Notes: generated by a model from the sequence alone, not told the origin. DNA of 64,000 nucleotides from Ferribacterium limneticum (GCF_020510625.1 NZ_CP075191.1:1650001-1714000), one strand, 5' to 3'; counted from the stretch's first letter, positions 1-8,814 are shown. Made by a program: numbers and translations.

Positions 1-646
1 TTCTGTCCAGATACACCTCGAACGGCAGAGCCGGGCCAAGCAGGTCTTCGTAAACGTGGAAGTTGGTTACAGAGTTCAGCCCGACGCCGAACATGAGTAT
101 CTTTCCCCTACGTTTGGTTAGCTTGAAAAACGGGCTATTTGGGCCAAACGGCGTTGCATCGGCCTCGTGGCTATCGACGTAGAACCCGGCTTCTGGGCCG
201 AGAGCGACGACAGAATGGGTCGGATGAATGCTGCGTTTTGCACCCGGATAAGCCATCAGAATGTTCGGTATCGCCCCCATGGCATTGCGTGCGGAACGAA
301 CATCAAATACCTCAGCCTTATCAAGATGTTCTCTCATGCTTGAGTTGAAGGGGAGGGCCGGCACCAGGAGTGTATGCCTCGATATATCAACGGTTTGAGC
401 GAATAAAGCTGCAATCTCCTGAACCGGCTGCTCAAATTTGCCGATGTTGGAGATTGACGAATGAAGGATCACATCGCTATCGAATCTGAGCTGTGCCAAG
501 GCCTGCTCCACATCCCCACGCGTGATCGATACCCGTTCCTTTCGAGCCTGTTTTTCGATTTGGCGACGACGTTCTGCTTCCTTGCGCAGGAGGGTCTGCA
601 GCACCGGTGGCAACAGTGGAAGGATGCGTTTGGCGATCTGTTTCAT
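1..646 (-). CDS. AAC(3)-family N-acetyltransferase, partial (C-terminus beyond left edge)
   Basis: I translated this frame by hand; it stays open from an ATG at 646 to the window edge, giving 215 residues. A basic N-terminus is followed by the landmarks of the aminoglycoside 3-N-acetyltransferase fold: HPTHSV at residues 141-146, PFGPNSPFFKL near 166-176, a glycine-rich ILMFGVG strand and TNFHVYE near 194-200. Full family members have roughly 260-280 residues, so about a fifth is missing. It begins 17 bp after the preceding glycosyltransferase stops and closes the visible part of the EPS operon. In such a cluster the likely substrate is an amino sugar of the polysaccharide rather than an antibiotic; that is inference from context. 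Acetyl-CoA would be the donor. Confidence 0.85.
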   Translation of the reverse strand, partial: MKQIAKRILPLLPPVLQTLLRKEAERRRQIEKQARKERVSITRGDVEQALAQLRFDSDVILHSSISNIGKFEQPVQEIAALFAQTVDISRHTLLVPALPFNSSMREHLDKAEVFDVRSARNAMGAIPNILMAYPGAKRSIHPTHSVVALGPEAGFYVDSHEADATPFGPNSPFFKLTKRRGKILMFGVGLNSVTNFHVYEDLLGPALPFEVYLDR

Positions 647-662
647 ATTCAGGGTCAGATTC

Positions 663-1787
663 CTATGACATGCGGCGCTCAGAAGCGCGTTCTGAAGAAC
701 GACTCAATCCGTCGAGCATTACTCGCTGGTAGGTCGATTCAAGCTTCCTGTCGATCGTCTCAATCGAGAAAAATCTACCTGCATCGCTGAATGCTTGCGC
801 TCTGAGGCGCTCTCTTCGCTCCCTGTTCGTCAGCAGCTCAATGAGAGCTTGGGACAGCCCCGCAACATCTCCGGGTTGAGTCATCAGTGCGCTTTGGTCA
901 TGGGAAACAACATCCGGAATACCGCCAACATCGGTCGTGACAATCGGTACGCCGTTTGCCATGGCTTCAAGAATGCAGACTGGCAACCCCTCAAAATAAG
1001 ATGGCAAAACCAGCACATCCGCTTGAGCAAACGCTTTTTCCTTATCAACTCCGTCGATCCAACCAGGTGTTTCAACTCGGGAATCGACCCCAAGCTCTTT
1101 AGCCAACTGGCGCACGGCATCAATGCCTTCGTCTCCCGCGACGACGAATCGGGCATCAGGAACCTTGGCAATCACGCTTGGAACCGCACGGATCAAATCG
1201 AAAACCCCTTTTTTCTCACTCAGACGGCCGAGATAGAGAACCGTTGTTGCTACGGCTCGCTTCTCCGGGAGCTGCTGCGGAACCGAGACAGGATTGGGAA
1301 TAACCTCGATTTGCGCCAGAGGTTCAATCATGCCAAGCGAATGTTTCCATTGTTCGGTCAAGGCGATGACAGCAGCACTGCCGCGCAGTGTTTTGCGCAC
1401 CCAGGCCTTGGCAAGGCGGCCGCACTCCTGATCGTAGAAAATGGGAAATTCGCCGCTATGCAACTGAAACACGTACGGAACGCGGTACAGCCTCGCGAGC
1501 GCACAAACCATGGATTTACGCCAGAAACTGCCTCGCGATGCTCCGTGAATGTGCATAAGCCGGATGCAACGTTTGCGGAGCAAACTGTTGATCTGCCAAA
1601 GAGCCTTAGAAGTGATGGTAATTTGAGTCAACGGGCCATCGCCTCCGCGGTAGGTCGAAACGTATTCGACATCCCACCTAGCAGAGATGCCTCCGGCAAG
1701 TTGCGTCTTGGCTACTGCAACCAAGCCGCCAGTGCCATTCAGCGCCATGCCAACGATCATGATTTTGTCGGGAGTATTGAGTGCCAT
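663..1787 (-). CDS. GT4-type glycosyltransferase (GT-B fold)
   Basis: This 374-residue protein carries the C-terminal signature of GT4 retaining glycosyltransferases: a VLYLGRLSEKKG strand-turn, PGWIDG, and the donor-site block LPSYFEGLPVCILEAMANGVPIVTT containing the E-x7-E pair. It would transfer a sugar from a nucleotide donor to a lipid-linked repeat unit at the inner face of the plasma membrane; the sugar cannot be read from sequence. I chose the ATG at 1787, one base after the TGA of the upstream lyase gene, because family similarity begins there and the longer frame runs through that gene. Tight spacing on both sides indicates one EPS transcript. The C-terminus ends in a serine/arginine-rich tail that is probably disordered. 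Confidence 0.88.
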   Translation of the reverse strand: MALNTPDKIMIVGMALNGTGGLVAVAKTQLAGGISARWDVEYVSTYRGGDGPLTQITITSKALWQINSLLRKRCIRLMHIHGASRGSFWRKSMVCALARLYRVPYVFQLHSGEFPIFYDQECGRLAKAWVRKTLRGSAAVIALTEQWKHSLGMIEPLAQIEVIPNPVSVPQQLPEKRAVATTVLYLGRLSEKKGVFDLIRAVPSVIAKVPDARFVVAGDEGIDAVRQLAKELGVDSRVETPGWIDGVDKEKAFAQADVLVLPSYFEGLPVCILEAMANGVPIVTTDVGGIPDVVSHDQSALMTQPGDVAGLSQALIELLTNRERRERLRAQAFSDAGRFFSIETIDRKLESTYQRVMLDGLSRSSERASERRMS

Positions 1788-1788
1788 A

Positions 1789-2586
1789 TCACTTTGCCGC
1801 TTCAGCGAACGACCTGGTGCGGATGATTGGGCCGAGCCAAAGCGAATTTGAGGCAGTACCCTTCGATCGGTAAAAACCCGCCTTCCAATAATGCGGTTTT
1901 GCAACCGGCGTACCAAGGTAGTGAAGTGTGGCGACCGACGAAATGTCAGCGATTTTTTCCCAGCTGGTTTCCCCCTCGTCACGACGGTAAACGGCAATCG
2001 AACCGTTTGCATCGATGGCCCACTTGATCACCAAAATGAAATCAACCCATTTGCCGGGGTTGAGATTGGGGTCGGTCAGAAAGCGCTTGCCTCCTGTTTT
2101 TTCGGCCAGGTTTCCACCCAGGACAAACAGTCCGAATTTATCCTCTGCATGAAGCGATATTGCTGGTGGTGCCGAATAATCGTTTGGGCCATGAAGCTGA
2201 AAAAAAATGCCCCAACTCTGGCCTATTTCATTCTTTTCCGGAGGGTGCCAGTCTGCAGCCAGTTTTACCGAAATACGGTAGTACTCGGTCCCTTCTGAGC
2301 CAGTTACCCTGAAGCGGCTCGTATCCTGCCACCCATCCAGGACAACCTCGCTACGTTCGCCAGAACTGTTTTTGAAAACATCCCCCGGTTTTACAGTGAA
2401 CTTTGCAACCCTCCCGAATTTCCCGTCCTGGTCCTGCTCGATAACGAATCTGTCTACCCCAACGGCGTGGATATCGTAGGCCCCTCGGGTGGCCGACCAA
2501 TCCTCCACGACCGATGCTGCAACGGCCGGAGCCATGATCAAAGAATGAGCAAAAGCGGCGATGGCGAGATATTTCCTAACGGACAT
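1789..2586 (-). CDS. Secreted polysaccharide lyase-like protein (heparin lyase I-like fold)
   Basis: The 265-residue product has a signal peptide (basic MSVRKYL, a hydrophobic stretch, cleavage probably after AVAA near residue 24) and then resembles the Polysacc_lyase family (PF14099 type): an early WSATRGAYD segment, FTVKPGD, SGERSEV, WGIFFQLHGPND and a late HYWKAGFYR. The SGERSE, QLHGP and K-x-GFYR blocks are where that family keeps its substrate-facing residues. Such enzymes cut acidic polysaccharides by beta-elimination in the periplasm or outside. Lodged between two glycosyltransferases of a synthesis operon, it most likely trims or clears the polymer the cluster makes. It overlaps the upstream GT4 by 11 bp and has an almost perfect Shine-Dalgarno. 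Substrate is unknown. Confidence 0.75.
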   Translation of the reverse strand: MSVRKYLAIAAFAHSLIMAPAVAASVVEDWSATRGAYDIHAVGVDRFVIEQDQDGKFGRVAKFTVKPGDVFKNSSGERSEVVLDGWQDTSRFRVTGSEGTEYYRISVKLAADWHPPEKNEIGQSWGIFFQLHGPNDYSAPPAISLHAEDKFGLFVLGGNLAEKTGGKRFLTDPNLNPGKWVDFILVIKWAIDANGSIAVYRRDEGETSWEKIADISSVATLHYLGTPVAKPHYWKAGFYRSKGTASNSLWLGPIIRTRSFAEAAK

Positions 2587-3634
2587 TGGTCACCTCCTCG
2601 TAAACCCGTAAATAGCTTTCAGAGGTATGGGACAGATCGTATTCATCGATTACGAACTGTCGGGCTGCGCTCAAACGAGACATCAGCTTTTCACCATGGA
2701 TATCTGAAGCCGCTGCTTTCAACGTCCTTGCAAGTGCTTCAGGGCTATCGCTTTGAAAGTGATAACCGTGCTGCCCGTTGGCGATAACTTCCATTGGTCC
2801 CGGCAGGTCAGAAACCACGACCGGGATGCCTGCTGCCATCCCCTCGGCAACTGTCAGGCCAAAGCCCTCGTCGCGCGAAGGTTGTACCAGCAGATCGTAA
2901 TTTTGAAGATTTGCGAAAACCTCTTCGCGGGATTTTGCGCCCAGGAAATTACAGGAATTCGACAAATTCTTTTTGTCTGCAAGCTCTTGCAAAAAGGCTT
3001 GCGAAGCGCCGCTGCCAATAAAGTCGATGGTCATTATTGGTACGTCGCAATCTGCATTGAGGGCTGCCAGGGCCTCAATCAGCAAATCCTGCCCCTTGGT
3101 GGCGTGAACAAGGCGGCTCACCTGGACTGCGCGCAATGGTCGTGAGGGCGGTGTGTTACGAATGGCAATGGCAGACGTACGCACGCCATTGGCTACAAGA
3201 CGGGGTGAAAGCTGCGAATAGCGCTGCTTGACATCCTCCTCGACCGTTCGGGAAATGCAACAGATGGCCGAGAACCTCGTTGAGTGCTTTGACAACTGGA
3301 TATGGTTTGCATGCACCGTCAGCACAAGCGGGGCAAAAATAAAGCGGCCAATTGCCGCCAGATTGTGGGCATGTGAATGCACGACATCAGGGCGGAAGAG
3401 ATTGATAGCCGCCAGCATGCGAATGATCCAAAGCGGATTTCGGCTACCCTCCGGCCGCTTCAAATGCAATAGCTTGATTGATGGGTGCAGCCTGCCGGCA
3501 AGTACCGTATCAATCGCCTCATTCGCCACCAAAATCATGACTTGATGGTTTCGGCACTGTTCATTGGCAAGGTCTACCGCCAGGTTCTCAGAGCCCCCCT
3601 GCGCCAATCCCCAAGTGAAATGAAGAATACGCAT
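2576..3634 (-). CDS. GT4-type glycosyltransferase (GT-B fold)
   Basis: The 352-residue protein is a full-length GT4 enzyme. The N-terminal acceptor domain starts MRILHFTWGLAQGGSENLAVDLA, with the glycine-rich loop usual for the family, and has HSHAHNLAAIGRF near residue 95. The C-terminal donor domain has VQVSRLVHATKGQD, FLGAKSREEV and QPSRDEGFGLTVAEGMAAGIPVVVSD with the E-x7-E donor motif. It would add one sugar to the lipid-linked EPS repeat on the cytoplasmic side. It lies 3 bp from the GT2 gene upstream and overlaps the lyase gene downstream, so it is cotranscribed. Linkage and sugar are not predictable. Confidence 0.9.
   Translation of the reverse strand: MRILHFTWGLAQGGSENLAVDLANEQCRNHQVMILVANEAIDTVLAGRLHPSIKLLHLKRPEGSRNPLWIIRMLAAINLFRPDVVHSHAHNLAAIGRFIFAPLVLTVHANHIQLSKHSTRFSAICCISRTVEEDVKQRYSQLSPRLVANGVRTSAIAIRNTPPSRPLRAVQVSRLVHATKGQDLLIEALAALNADCDVPIMTIDFIGSGASQAFLQELADKKNLSNSCNFLGAKSREEVFANLQNYDLLVQPSRDEGFGLTVAEGMAAGIPVVVSDLPGPMEVIANGQHGYHFQSDSPEALARTLKAAASDIHGEKLMSRLSAARQFVIDEYDLSHTSESYLRVYEEVTNVR
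2590..2598 (-). promoter_or_regulatory. Near-perfect Shine-Dalgarno inside the upstream gene's end
   Basis: On the minus strand the last codons of the GT4 gene read AGGAGGTGA, fully complementary to the 16S anti-SD, three bases before the ATG of the lyase gene at 2586. This fixes the lyase start and suggests strong, locally initiated translation in an operon where most other starts have weak sites. Confidence 0.7.
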
Positions 3635-3637
3635 CGC

Positions 3638-4444
3638 CTAACTACCTTGCGAGCCACTAAGCGATGGGGAAGGGGCTTTCTTGGTGAGCAGTCCGGCACG
3701 AATCAACTGAACTTTGGTGGTGCCCTTAAGCCACTGCCACTCCTTTTTTATTCTCAACCCCAGGATATTCACCGGATCAGCTTTTTCCCGCTTCAGCACT
3801 CGCGTTATTTCGTTCGTTTGGCGGTGCAGGTTGGCCAGCCCTGATTTCTGGTTCTTCTGGATTCGGAATACTGCGAGTTGTTCGCGCAACATGACCGGCT
3901 TCGAACGTTTTGCCAGCCGTGTCCACAAATCGAAATCCATGACCATGTAGAACTCCTTGTTCCAGCCACCGGCCTGCAACAAGAAATCGCGGCGGAAGAA
4001 AGCGCCCTGCTGGCGAACGATATCCGGATTGCGCTGCAAGGCATCCCAGGAAATTTCCGGGCTTGTACTGGCGATAAATTCACCGCTGGCTTCATCGAAG
4101 ACGGAAATGTCGCCAATAACCCACTGAATCGCCGGGTCGGCAAATAACTCGGCCACCTTCTTCAAGGCTCCTTCGAGATAGTAATCGTCAGAGTTAATCC
4201 AGCCGACGATATCGCCGGTGGCCATCCGAAGCCCCTTGCTCAGGGCATCTGCCTGGCCCTCGTCCTTTTCCGAAACCCATTTCAGATGAGGATAACTACG
4301 AAGAATCTCGACCGTTTCATCCTTCGATCCGCCATCCACGACGATATGTTCGAGTTCGCCGATACCTTGGCTGAGCACAGATTCAATGTTCTGGCGAACA
4401 TACTGCCCCTGCGCAAAAGACGGAGTGATGATTGAAAACTTCAT
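3638..4444 (-). CDS. GT2-type glycosyltransferase (GT-A fold)
   Basis: This 268-residue protein has the GT-A Rossmann-like start MKFSIITPSFAQGQYVRQNIESVLSQ, then HIVVDGGSKDET, and the metal-binding NSDD at residues 84-87 in GDIVGWINSDDYY. The later block RQQGAFFRRDFLLQAGGWNKEFYMVMDFDLWTRL is the acceptor-side pattern of the GT2 subgroup often found in capsule and EPS loci (WcaA/PGL-like). It inverts configuration using a nucleotide-sugar and divalent metal. No transmembrane segment is visible, so it is a soluble or peripheral enzyme. It sits 8 bp downstream of the Wzy-like gene. Confidence 0.9.
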   Translation of the reverse strand: MKFSIITPSFAQGQYVRQNIESVLSQGIGELEHIVVDGGSKDETVEILRSYPHLKWVSEKDEGQADALSKGLRMATGDIVGWINSDDYYLEGALKKVAELFADPAIQWVIGDISVFDEASGEFIASTSPEISWDALQRNPDIVRQQGAFFRRDFLLQAGGWNKEFYMVMDFDLWTRLAKRSKPVMLREQLAVFRIQKNQKSGLANLHRQTNEITRVLKREKADPVNILGLRIKKEWQWLKGTTKVQLIRAGLLTKKAPSPSLSGSQGS

Positions 4445-4452
4445 ATATATCC

Positions 4453-5898
4453 CTATTGGCTCTTTACAACGGAATTTGCGAAGTGGCCTTGTTGAGCCCC
4501 AGCGAATGCCCCTGAAACATTTCTGCCTGCTGCCACTGGTTCAAGACGCTGCTGCCGCATGGCCGATGGCTCCTCTTTCGAACGCAATGCCAAGGCTAGG
4601 AAAAGCATTAACGGCAACATGACGTTGGGTGAAACCAGATTGCTCGAAAAGAACGAGGTCACAACGAAATAGATCAAGCCGCCTCGGTAGACCACCGCGG
4701 CCTTGTTATTGGTGTTCCCCACCAAGAAGAAGGACGAGATTAAAAACGCCAAAAGCATGCCAAGGCCCGCCAACCCCGTCTTGATGATCACTACCGACCA
4801 GGCGATGTCACCGCTATCCACTTGGATGGCGCGACCAGTAAATGGGCTTGGAATGCCGATTTTGAAACCAAGGCTCTGCGCTAACGTAGAGTCCTCGTGG
4901 ACAAAGCCAAGGCCAAACGGCCACCGTCTCGCACTATCCAGAACGTGATTCAAGCGCTCGTTCACGTGGGCGATGCGGAAACTCAAGGTTCCATCCTTTG
5001 CCGCGTTAAGGCTGAGAAAGCGGCCTTCAAAAATGGAAGAAATATCCTTGAGACTGTCGTCAACTCGATGCTCGATGGCGGTGCTGGTCGAATACGCAAC
5101 CGCCACGCTAACCGTGGTGGCAGAAAGAAACAGAACCAGAAATACCGGGTTGACCAGTCGCTTGCTGAGATACAGCAGTGCCGCAACCATCCCAAGAATA
5201 GCCGAGCGTGTCAGTGAAACTATTTGCACTGACGAGAGCACGACAAAAGCCAGCCAATGGCCCAAGCGAATTGCCAGCGATTTGCCCTCGAAACTCCATA
5301 GGCGATGGTAGGCAAGCAGCAAGAAGAAGATCAGGAAATCCGGCGTGCTCAGAAATCGCTTGATATCGGTCGAACCGAGATACGGGTTGAAGTACTCGCC
5401 GCTGGGGTTGATGATTGTTTTGCCGGTGATCGGTTGTGTCAGGTAAAGCAGAGATAGCAGTATCACGATCGGGTATAGCGTACTGACAAAGCGTTCAAGT
5501 ACCGGGCGTTCGACCAGCAGAAAAAGCAACAGGAAAGCCGGCCAGAAAAATACCCGTGCCGATTGCAGAGATTGCACGGGCGAGTAGGAAAAGACGGCAA
5601 CGCTAGACACGAGGATGAGTAGCAGGAGCCCCATGTAAAGAACCGCAAACTTGGTCAGGAATTCTTGGGCCACGATCTTGCCTAGATCCCTGCTGCGCAT
5701 CAAAAAGATTGCACCCATCGCGACATACGCATAGTCGTAAGGCTTTACCAGCAATACCGGGCTCCAGAACCAGTGGATGGGCAACAACTGAAAGCCGCCA
5801 GTGGCGAGGAAGGTGATGATCAGAAGCGATTGGCGCTGGTGATTCGTGATGAATGCAAAAATACTCCAAGAGGTAATCAGAAACAGAAGAATCCACAT
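4453..5898 (-). CDS. Polytopic O-antigen polymerase/ligase-like protein (Wzy candidate)
   Basis: The 481-residue product is almost wholly hydrophobic, with about ten or eleven predicted membrane helices separated by short loops and one larger periplasmic loop in the second half (roughly residues 270-350, starting around STAIEHRVDDSLKD). This is the topology of Wzy/WaaL-type proteins. In a Wzx/Wzy cluster that also carries the EpsF and EpsG length regulators, polymerisation of flipped repeat units at the periplasmic face is the likely job. It begins 3 bp after the flippase stop. Sequence conservation in this family is low, so polymerase versus ligase cannot be separated by eye. The C-terminal 40 residues are polar and may be cytoplasmic. 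Confidence 0.75.
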   Translation of the reverse strand: MWILLFLITSWSIFAFITNHQRQSLLIITFLATGGFQLLPIHWFWSPVLLVKPYDYAYVAMGAIFLMRSRDLGKIVAQEFLTKFAVLYMGLLLLILVSSVAVFSYSPVQSLQSARVFFWPAFLLLFLLVERPVLERFVSTLYPIVILLSLLYLTQPITGKTIINPSGEYFNPYLGSTDIKRFLSTPDFLIFFLLLAYHRLWSFEGKSLAIRLGHWLAFVVLSSVQIVSLTRSAILGMVAALLYLSKRLVNPVFLVLFLSATTVSVAVAYSTSTAIEHRVDDSLKDISSIFEGRFLSLNAAKDGTLSFRIAHVNERLNHVLDSARRWPFGLGFVHEDSTLAQSLGFKIGIPSPFTGRAIQVDSGDIAWSVVIIKTGLAGLGMLLAFLISSFFLVGNTNNKAAVVYRGGLIYFVVTSFFSSNLVSPNVMLPLMLFLALALRSKEEPSAMRQQRLEPVAAGRNVSGAFAGAQQGHFANSVVKSQ

Positions 5899-5901
5899 GA
5901 T

Positions 5902-7389
5902 CTATCCAGCCCTTCGAAATCGAGATGCCAGGATGCCGCGCGCATCTGACCAGTAGGCGATCATCAACAAGATCAGCGCATGAATTAGGAAGTTCAAAAA
6001 TACAAATTTTCCTAATGAAGTTGCAATTGAAAGGCTTACGTTCGTTATCAGTACGATTCCAATGAACAATATCGTTTTGATAACATTTCGCATTGGTGGA
6101 CTCTTCGTAAGCTGCCTAAGCGAAATCTTAAGATCTATAACCAACTGTCTTCCAATTATTAGAGTGCTGAGTGCAAGCGAAATCATCATTGACATCGCAA
6201 CTAAATAGCCGCTCCCTGAAATTGCAGCTGGCAAGCCGAGTAATATATTTAGGCTAACCATTAAAATTTGTGAAAAAAGTATAGTTTGGATGCGTCCCGC
6301 ACCAACACAGTAGTAGTACATCGGGATTGCTAGAGTGGAGATTAGCCAGCCTAAACCTAATATCCAGCCATAAACTATAAAATCAGTCTGTATTTGGCCA
6401 ATCCAAAGGATGCTGATCACAGGAAATGAAATGACGAGTACGGCCATCACCGGTAATCCGATTCCGGCAGTAAATATCATTGCCTCTCGGACAATCTGTC
6501 GTACGAAGGATACGTTTTCAGCAGAGGATGAGAGTGTGGGTAGATATGCTTGTGTCGCGGAAGTTATCAGTGCTCTTACACGCGAGACCACCTGATTTGC
6601 CATTTCGAAATGGGCTACTTCATTCAGGCCACAATAGCGGCTGAGAAGTATTTTTGTAGCTGGCTCAAAAAGCATTAGCAGTAGATTGCCAAGTTGCAGG
6701 CCGGCTGCGTATCCTAGAATTTCGCGAAAACAAGCTTTGTCCCAATTTAATGGTGCCCATTTCAATGCAGGAAGTTCTTGCCGGGTGGCTCTCCAGACAA
6801 GTATTCCCACGATAGCGGATTGCAATAGTTGGCAGGCGGCCAGTCCGGTTATATTCCAATTCTGTACCAATAATATAGCGGCTGGTACATACACGAGGTT
6901 GCCGATAATAAGTATTCGGCTTTTTATATCCATGCGTCCGCAGCCGTCGAGTGCAGATTGTATGATTGAACCTGTGACCCCGAACCAGAGTGTGCCAAGC
7001 GCGTACGGAAGAATCTCCCGAGCAGCAACAAGGTTTCCGATTGGGACAACATAGCGCATGGACTCATTTGCTATGGGATAGAGTACTAGCAAGACAAGTG
7101 CAAACGGGCAGCCAATCGAGATTAGACCGGTTTCTAAGATACGCGCAGCGTGTTCCTTATTTCCGTTTGCTAGGTGTCTGCTGACATAGCGGAGAATAGT
7201 CGTCGAGAAGCCAAGTTCGGCAAGGCGTCCAAGAGAGACGCTAGCTAGCACAACAGCCCAAAGGCCTAAAACTTCGGGGCCGAGAGTGTTGTACAAATAC
7301 TTGTACAACACAAAGACTGTGGCTGTAGAAATGATGGTCTGCGCAAGGGACCAGCGTGCATTACGACCAGTTGTTCTTCGGAAGTCCAC
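5902..7389 (-). CDS. Polysaccharide flippase (Wzx / MATE-like, oligosaccharide export)
   Basis: The 495-residue protein opens with GRNARWSLAQTIISTATVFVLYKYLYNTLGPEVLGLWAVVLASVSLGRLAELGFSTTILRYVS, a typical first-two-helix pattern of the Wzx/polysaccharide-transport family, and continues with about 12-14 hydrophobic helices. It would flip undecaprenyl-linked repeats to the periplasm. The frame is open further upstream to an ATG at 7455, but that start overlaps the acetyltransferase gene by 62 bp; I prefer GTG at 7389, which follows the acetyltransferase stop by 4 bp and has AAAGG seven bases upstream. Codon usage is AT-rich compared with the eps core genes, a sign of transfer with the next two genes. 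Confidence 0.85.
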   Translation of the reverse strand: MDFRRTTGRNARWSLAQTIISTATVFVLYKYLYNTLGPEVLGLWAVVLASVSLGRLAELGFSTTILRYVSRHLANGNKEHAARILETGLISIGCPFALVLLVLYPIANESMRYVVPIGNLVAAREILPYALGTLWFGVTGSIIQSALDGCGRMDIKSRILIIGNLVYVPAAILLVQNWNITGLAACQLLQSAIVGILVWRATRQELPALKWAPLNWDKACFREILGYAAGLQLGNLLLMLFEPATKILLSRYCGLNEVAHFEMANQVVSRVRALITSATQAYLPTLSSSAENVSFVRQIVREAMIFTAGIGLPVMAVLVISFPVISILWIGQIQTDFIVYGWILGLGWLISTLAIPMYYYCVGAGRIQTILFSQILMVSLNILLGLPAAISGSGYLVAMSMMISLALSTLIIGRQLVIDLKISLRQLTKSPPMRNVIKTILFIGIVLITNVSLSIATSLGKFVFLNFLIHALILLMIAYWSDARGILASRFRRAG

Positions 7390-7393
7390 TGCT

Positions 7394-7927
7394 TTACCTT
7401 TGTCTCGCAACTCGTGCGGGAACGCCAATAGCAATTGCATTCGGAGGAATGTCATGAGTTACAACTGCACCGGCACCTATTATCGCGTTGTCGCCTATTG
7501 ATACCCCTGGTAAAACAGTTACTCCATATCCTAGCCAAACATTTTTTCCAATTGTGATTGGCGCAGAAAAAGTTGTTTTTCGGTATATTATTCCGTCTTG
7601 ATTGTGAGTAAGTGTTGTTAGAGTGCAGTGCGCTGCCACTAGCGAGTCATCGCCAATTGTTAAACCACCATTTGCCCACATATGGCAGTTCTCTCCGATG
7701 ACCACGGAGCTCCCAATCGAAAGAGAATTAGCCCCGTGAATTACCGTGCCTGCCAATATTTTTGAGTTATCTCCCATTGCTTTAAGAGAGCGTGACCATA
7801 TTTCTTGTCTGTAAAGTTCAATGTAAAGTGGGAAGTGAAGCCATTTAAGCAGCGTATCAAATAAATAAGTTATATCTGCAATAAAAGAAATAGCTCTATT
7901 TAAGATGACTCTTTTCATTATTGTCAA
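7394..7927 (-). CDS. Hexapeptide-repeat acyltransferase (left-handed beta-helix)
   Basis: The 177-residue product has an amphipathic N-terminal third followed by imperfect hexapeptide repeats ([LIV]-G-x-x-x-x) from about residue 55: ILAGTVIHG, LSIGSSVVIGENC, LTIGDDSLVAAHC, and the C-terminal ITIGKNVWLGYGVTVLPGVSIGDNAIIGAGAVV. These are the marks of trimeric O- or N-acetyltransferases (WbbJ/Maa/NodL type). The catalytic histidine is probably in TTLTHNQDG. It would O-acetylate a sugar of the EPS repeat using acetyl-CoA. The gene is AT-rich, like the flippase. A second ATG three codons in (7918) could be the true start. Confidence 0.85.
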   Translation of the reverse strand: MTIMKRVILNRAISFIADITYLFDTLLKWLHFPLYIELYRQEIWSRSLKAMGDNSKILAGTVIHGANSLSIGSSVVIGENCHMWANGGLTIGDDSLVAAHCTLTTLTHNQDGIIYRKTTFSAPITIGKNVWLGYGVTVLPGVSIGDNAIIGAGAVVTHDIPPNAIAIGVPARVARQR

Positions 7928-8078
7928 TGTCTATAGCGTAAAATATTGGCTAATTTGGAATGGCTTATTTGCATAAAATAATACGCTGTTGATAAATTTC
8001 GTGAATTGAATTTTGTTGAGGTTTTATATTGATTTTTTAAAAATTAATCAATAGCAGCTCAGAGTATTTTAAGTTGCG

Positions 8079-8759
8079 CTATATTTTTAATTTCGCAATT
8101 TTTTGAAGGTCAATTACTGACCAATCATCTTGATCTGTGAACTTATCAGCAACTCTCGCTAGCTCGTCTAGAGGTAAATTCCACCATTGCCAAGACAGCA
8201 GTTGCTCAATCTTGTCATTATCAAATCGCATTCTGAGTATTCTTCCTGGGATGCCCCCAACGACTGCGTAGGGCAAAACATCTTTTGTAATGACGGCACC
8301 AGCTGCAATCACCGCCCCATTGCCAATCGAAACGCCATCCAGTACTAGTGCGTTCGCACCAATCCAGACATCGTTACCGATTTTTACTCGTTTGCTATCT
8401 GAGTATTTTTTTGACTTGGTGAACGAAAAATTTGCTTGCATCGCATCTGAATAGAACGCTGGATGGCTACTAATCCAATTCATCGGATGGAAACCGGGGC
8501 CTACACGAACTCCAGGCCCGATACTGCAAAATGCTCCTAGATCGCAATTTGCGATGACGGAGTACGGACTGACGTAGCTAAGCCTGCCGAGCGTGCTGTT
8601 GATGAGGTATGCCTGGGCATACACCTTGTTATATCCGTCGAACTTAGTGAGGCGGTCAACGGATGCAGTTGAATCAATCAACACGTTTATTGCGCGCAAT
8701 GAGCGATAGCGCATGGTCCGTCGGAGACGGCTCAGCACAGTCCTAATAGTAGACAGCAT
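8079..8759 (-). CDS. Xenobiotic acetyltransferase (CatB/Vat)-like hexapeptide transferase
   Basis: The 226-residue protein has hexapeptide repeats from about residue 60, including LGRLSYVSPYSVIANCDLGAFCSIGPGVRVG, followed by the HPMNWISSHPAFYSD insertion that characterises the CatB/Vat subgroup, and then VKIGNDVWIGANALVLDGVSIGNGAVIAAGAVITKDV. The histidine of HPMNW is the expected catalytic base. In an EPS cluster it most likely acetylates a sugar, not a drug. I use the ATG at 8759, because AGGG lies seven bases upstream, rather than the ATG at 8774. It is separated from the next gene by 151 bp of about 25% GC with no visible gene, unlike the rest of the operon. Confidence 0.82.
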   Translation of the reverse strand: MLSTIRTVLSRLRRTMRYRSLRAINVLIDSTASVDRLTKFDGYNKVYAQAYLINSTLGRLSYVSPYSVIANCDLGAFCSIGPGVRVGPGFHPMNWISSHPAFYSDAMQANFSFTKSKKYSDSKRVKIGNDVWIGANALVLDGVSIGNGAVIAAGAVITKDVLPYAVVGGIPGRILRMRFDNDKIEQLLSWQWWNLPLDELARVADKFTDQDDWSVIDLQKIAKLKI

Positions 8760-8814
8760 GTAGCCGCCCTTCATCGTGCATCGTGCAGATCGGTGTTAGG
8801 CAGGGCATGCGGTC

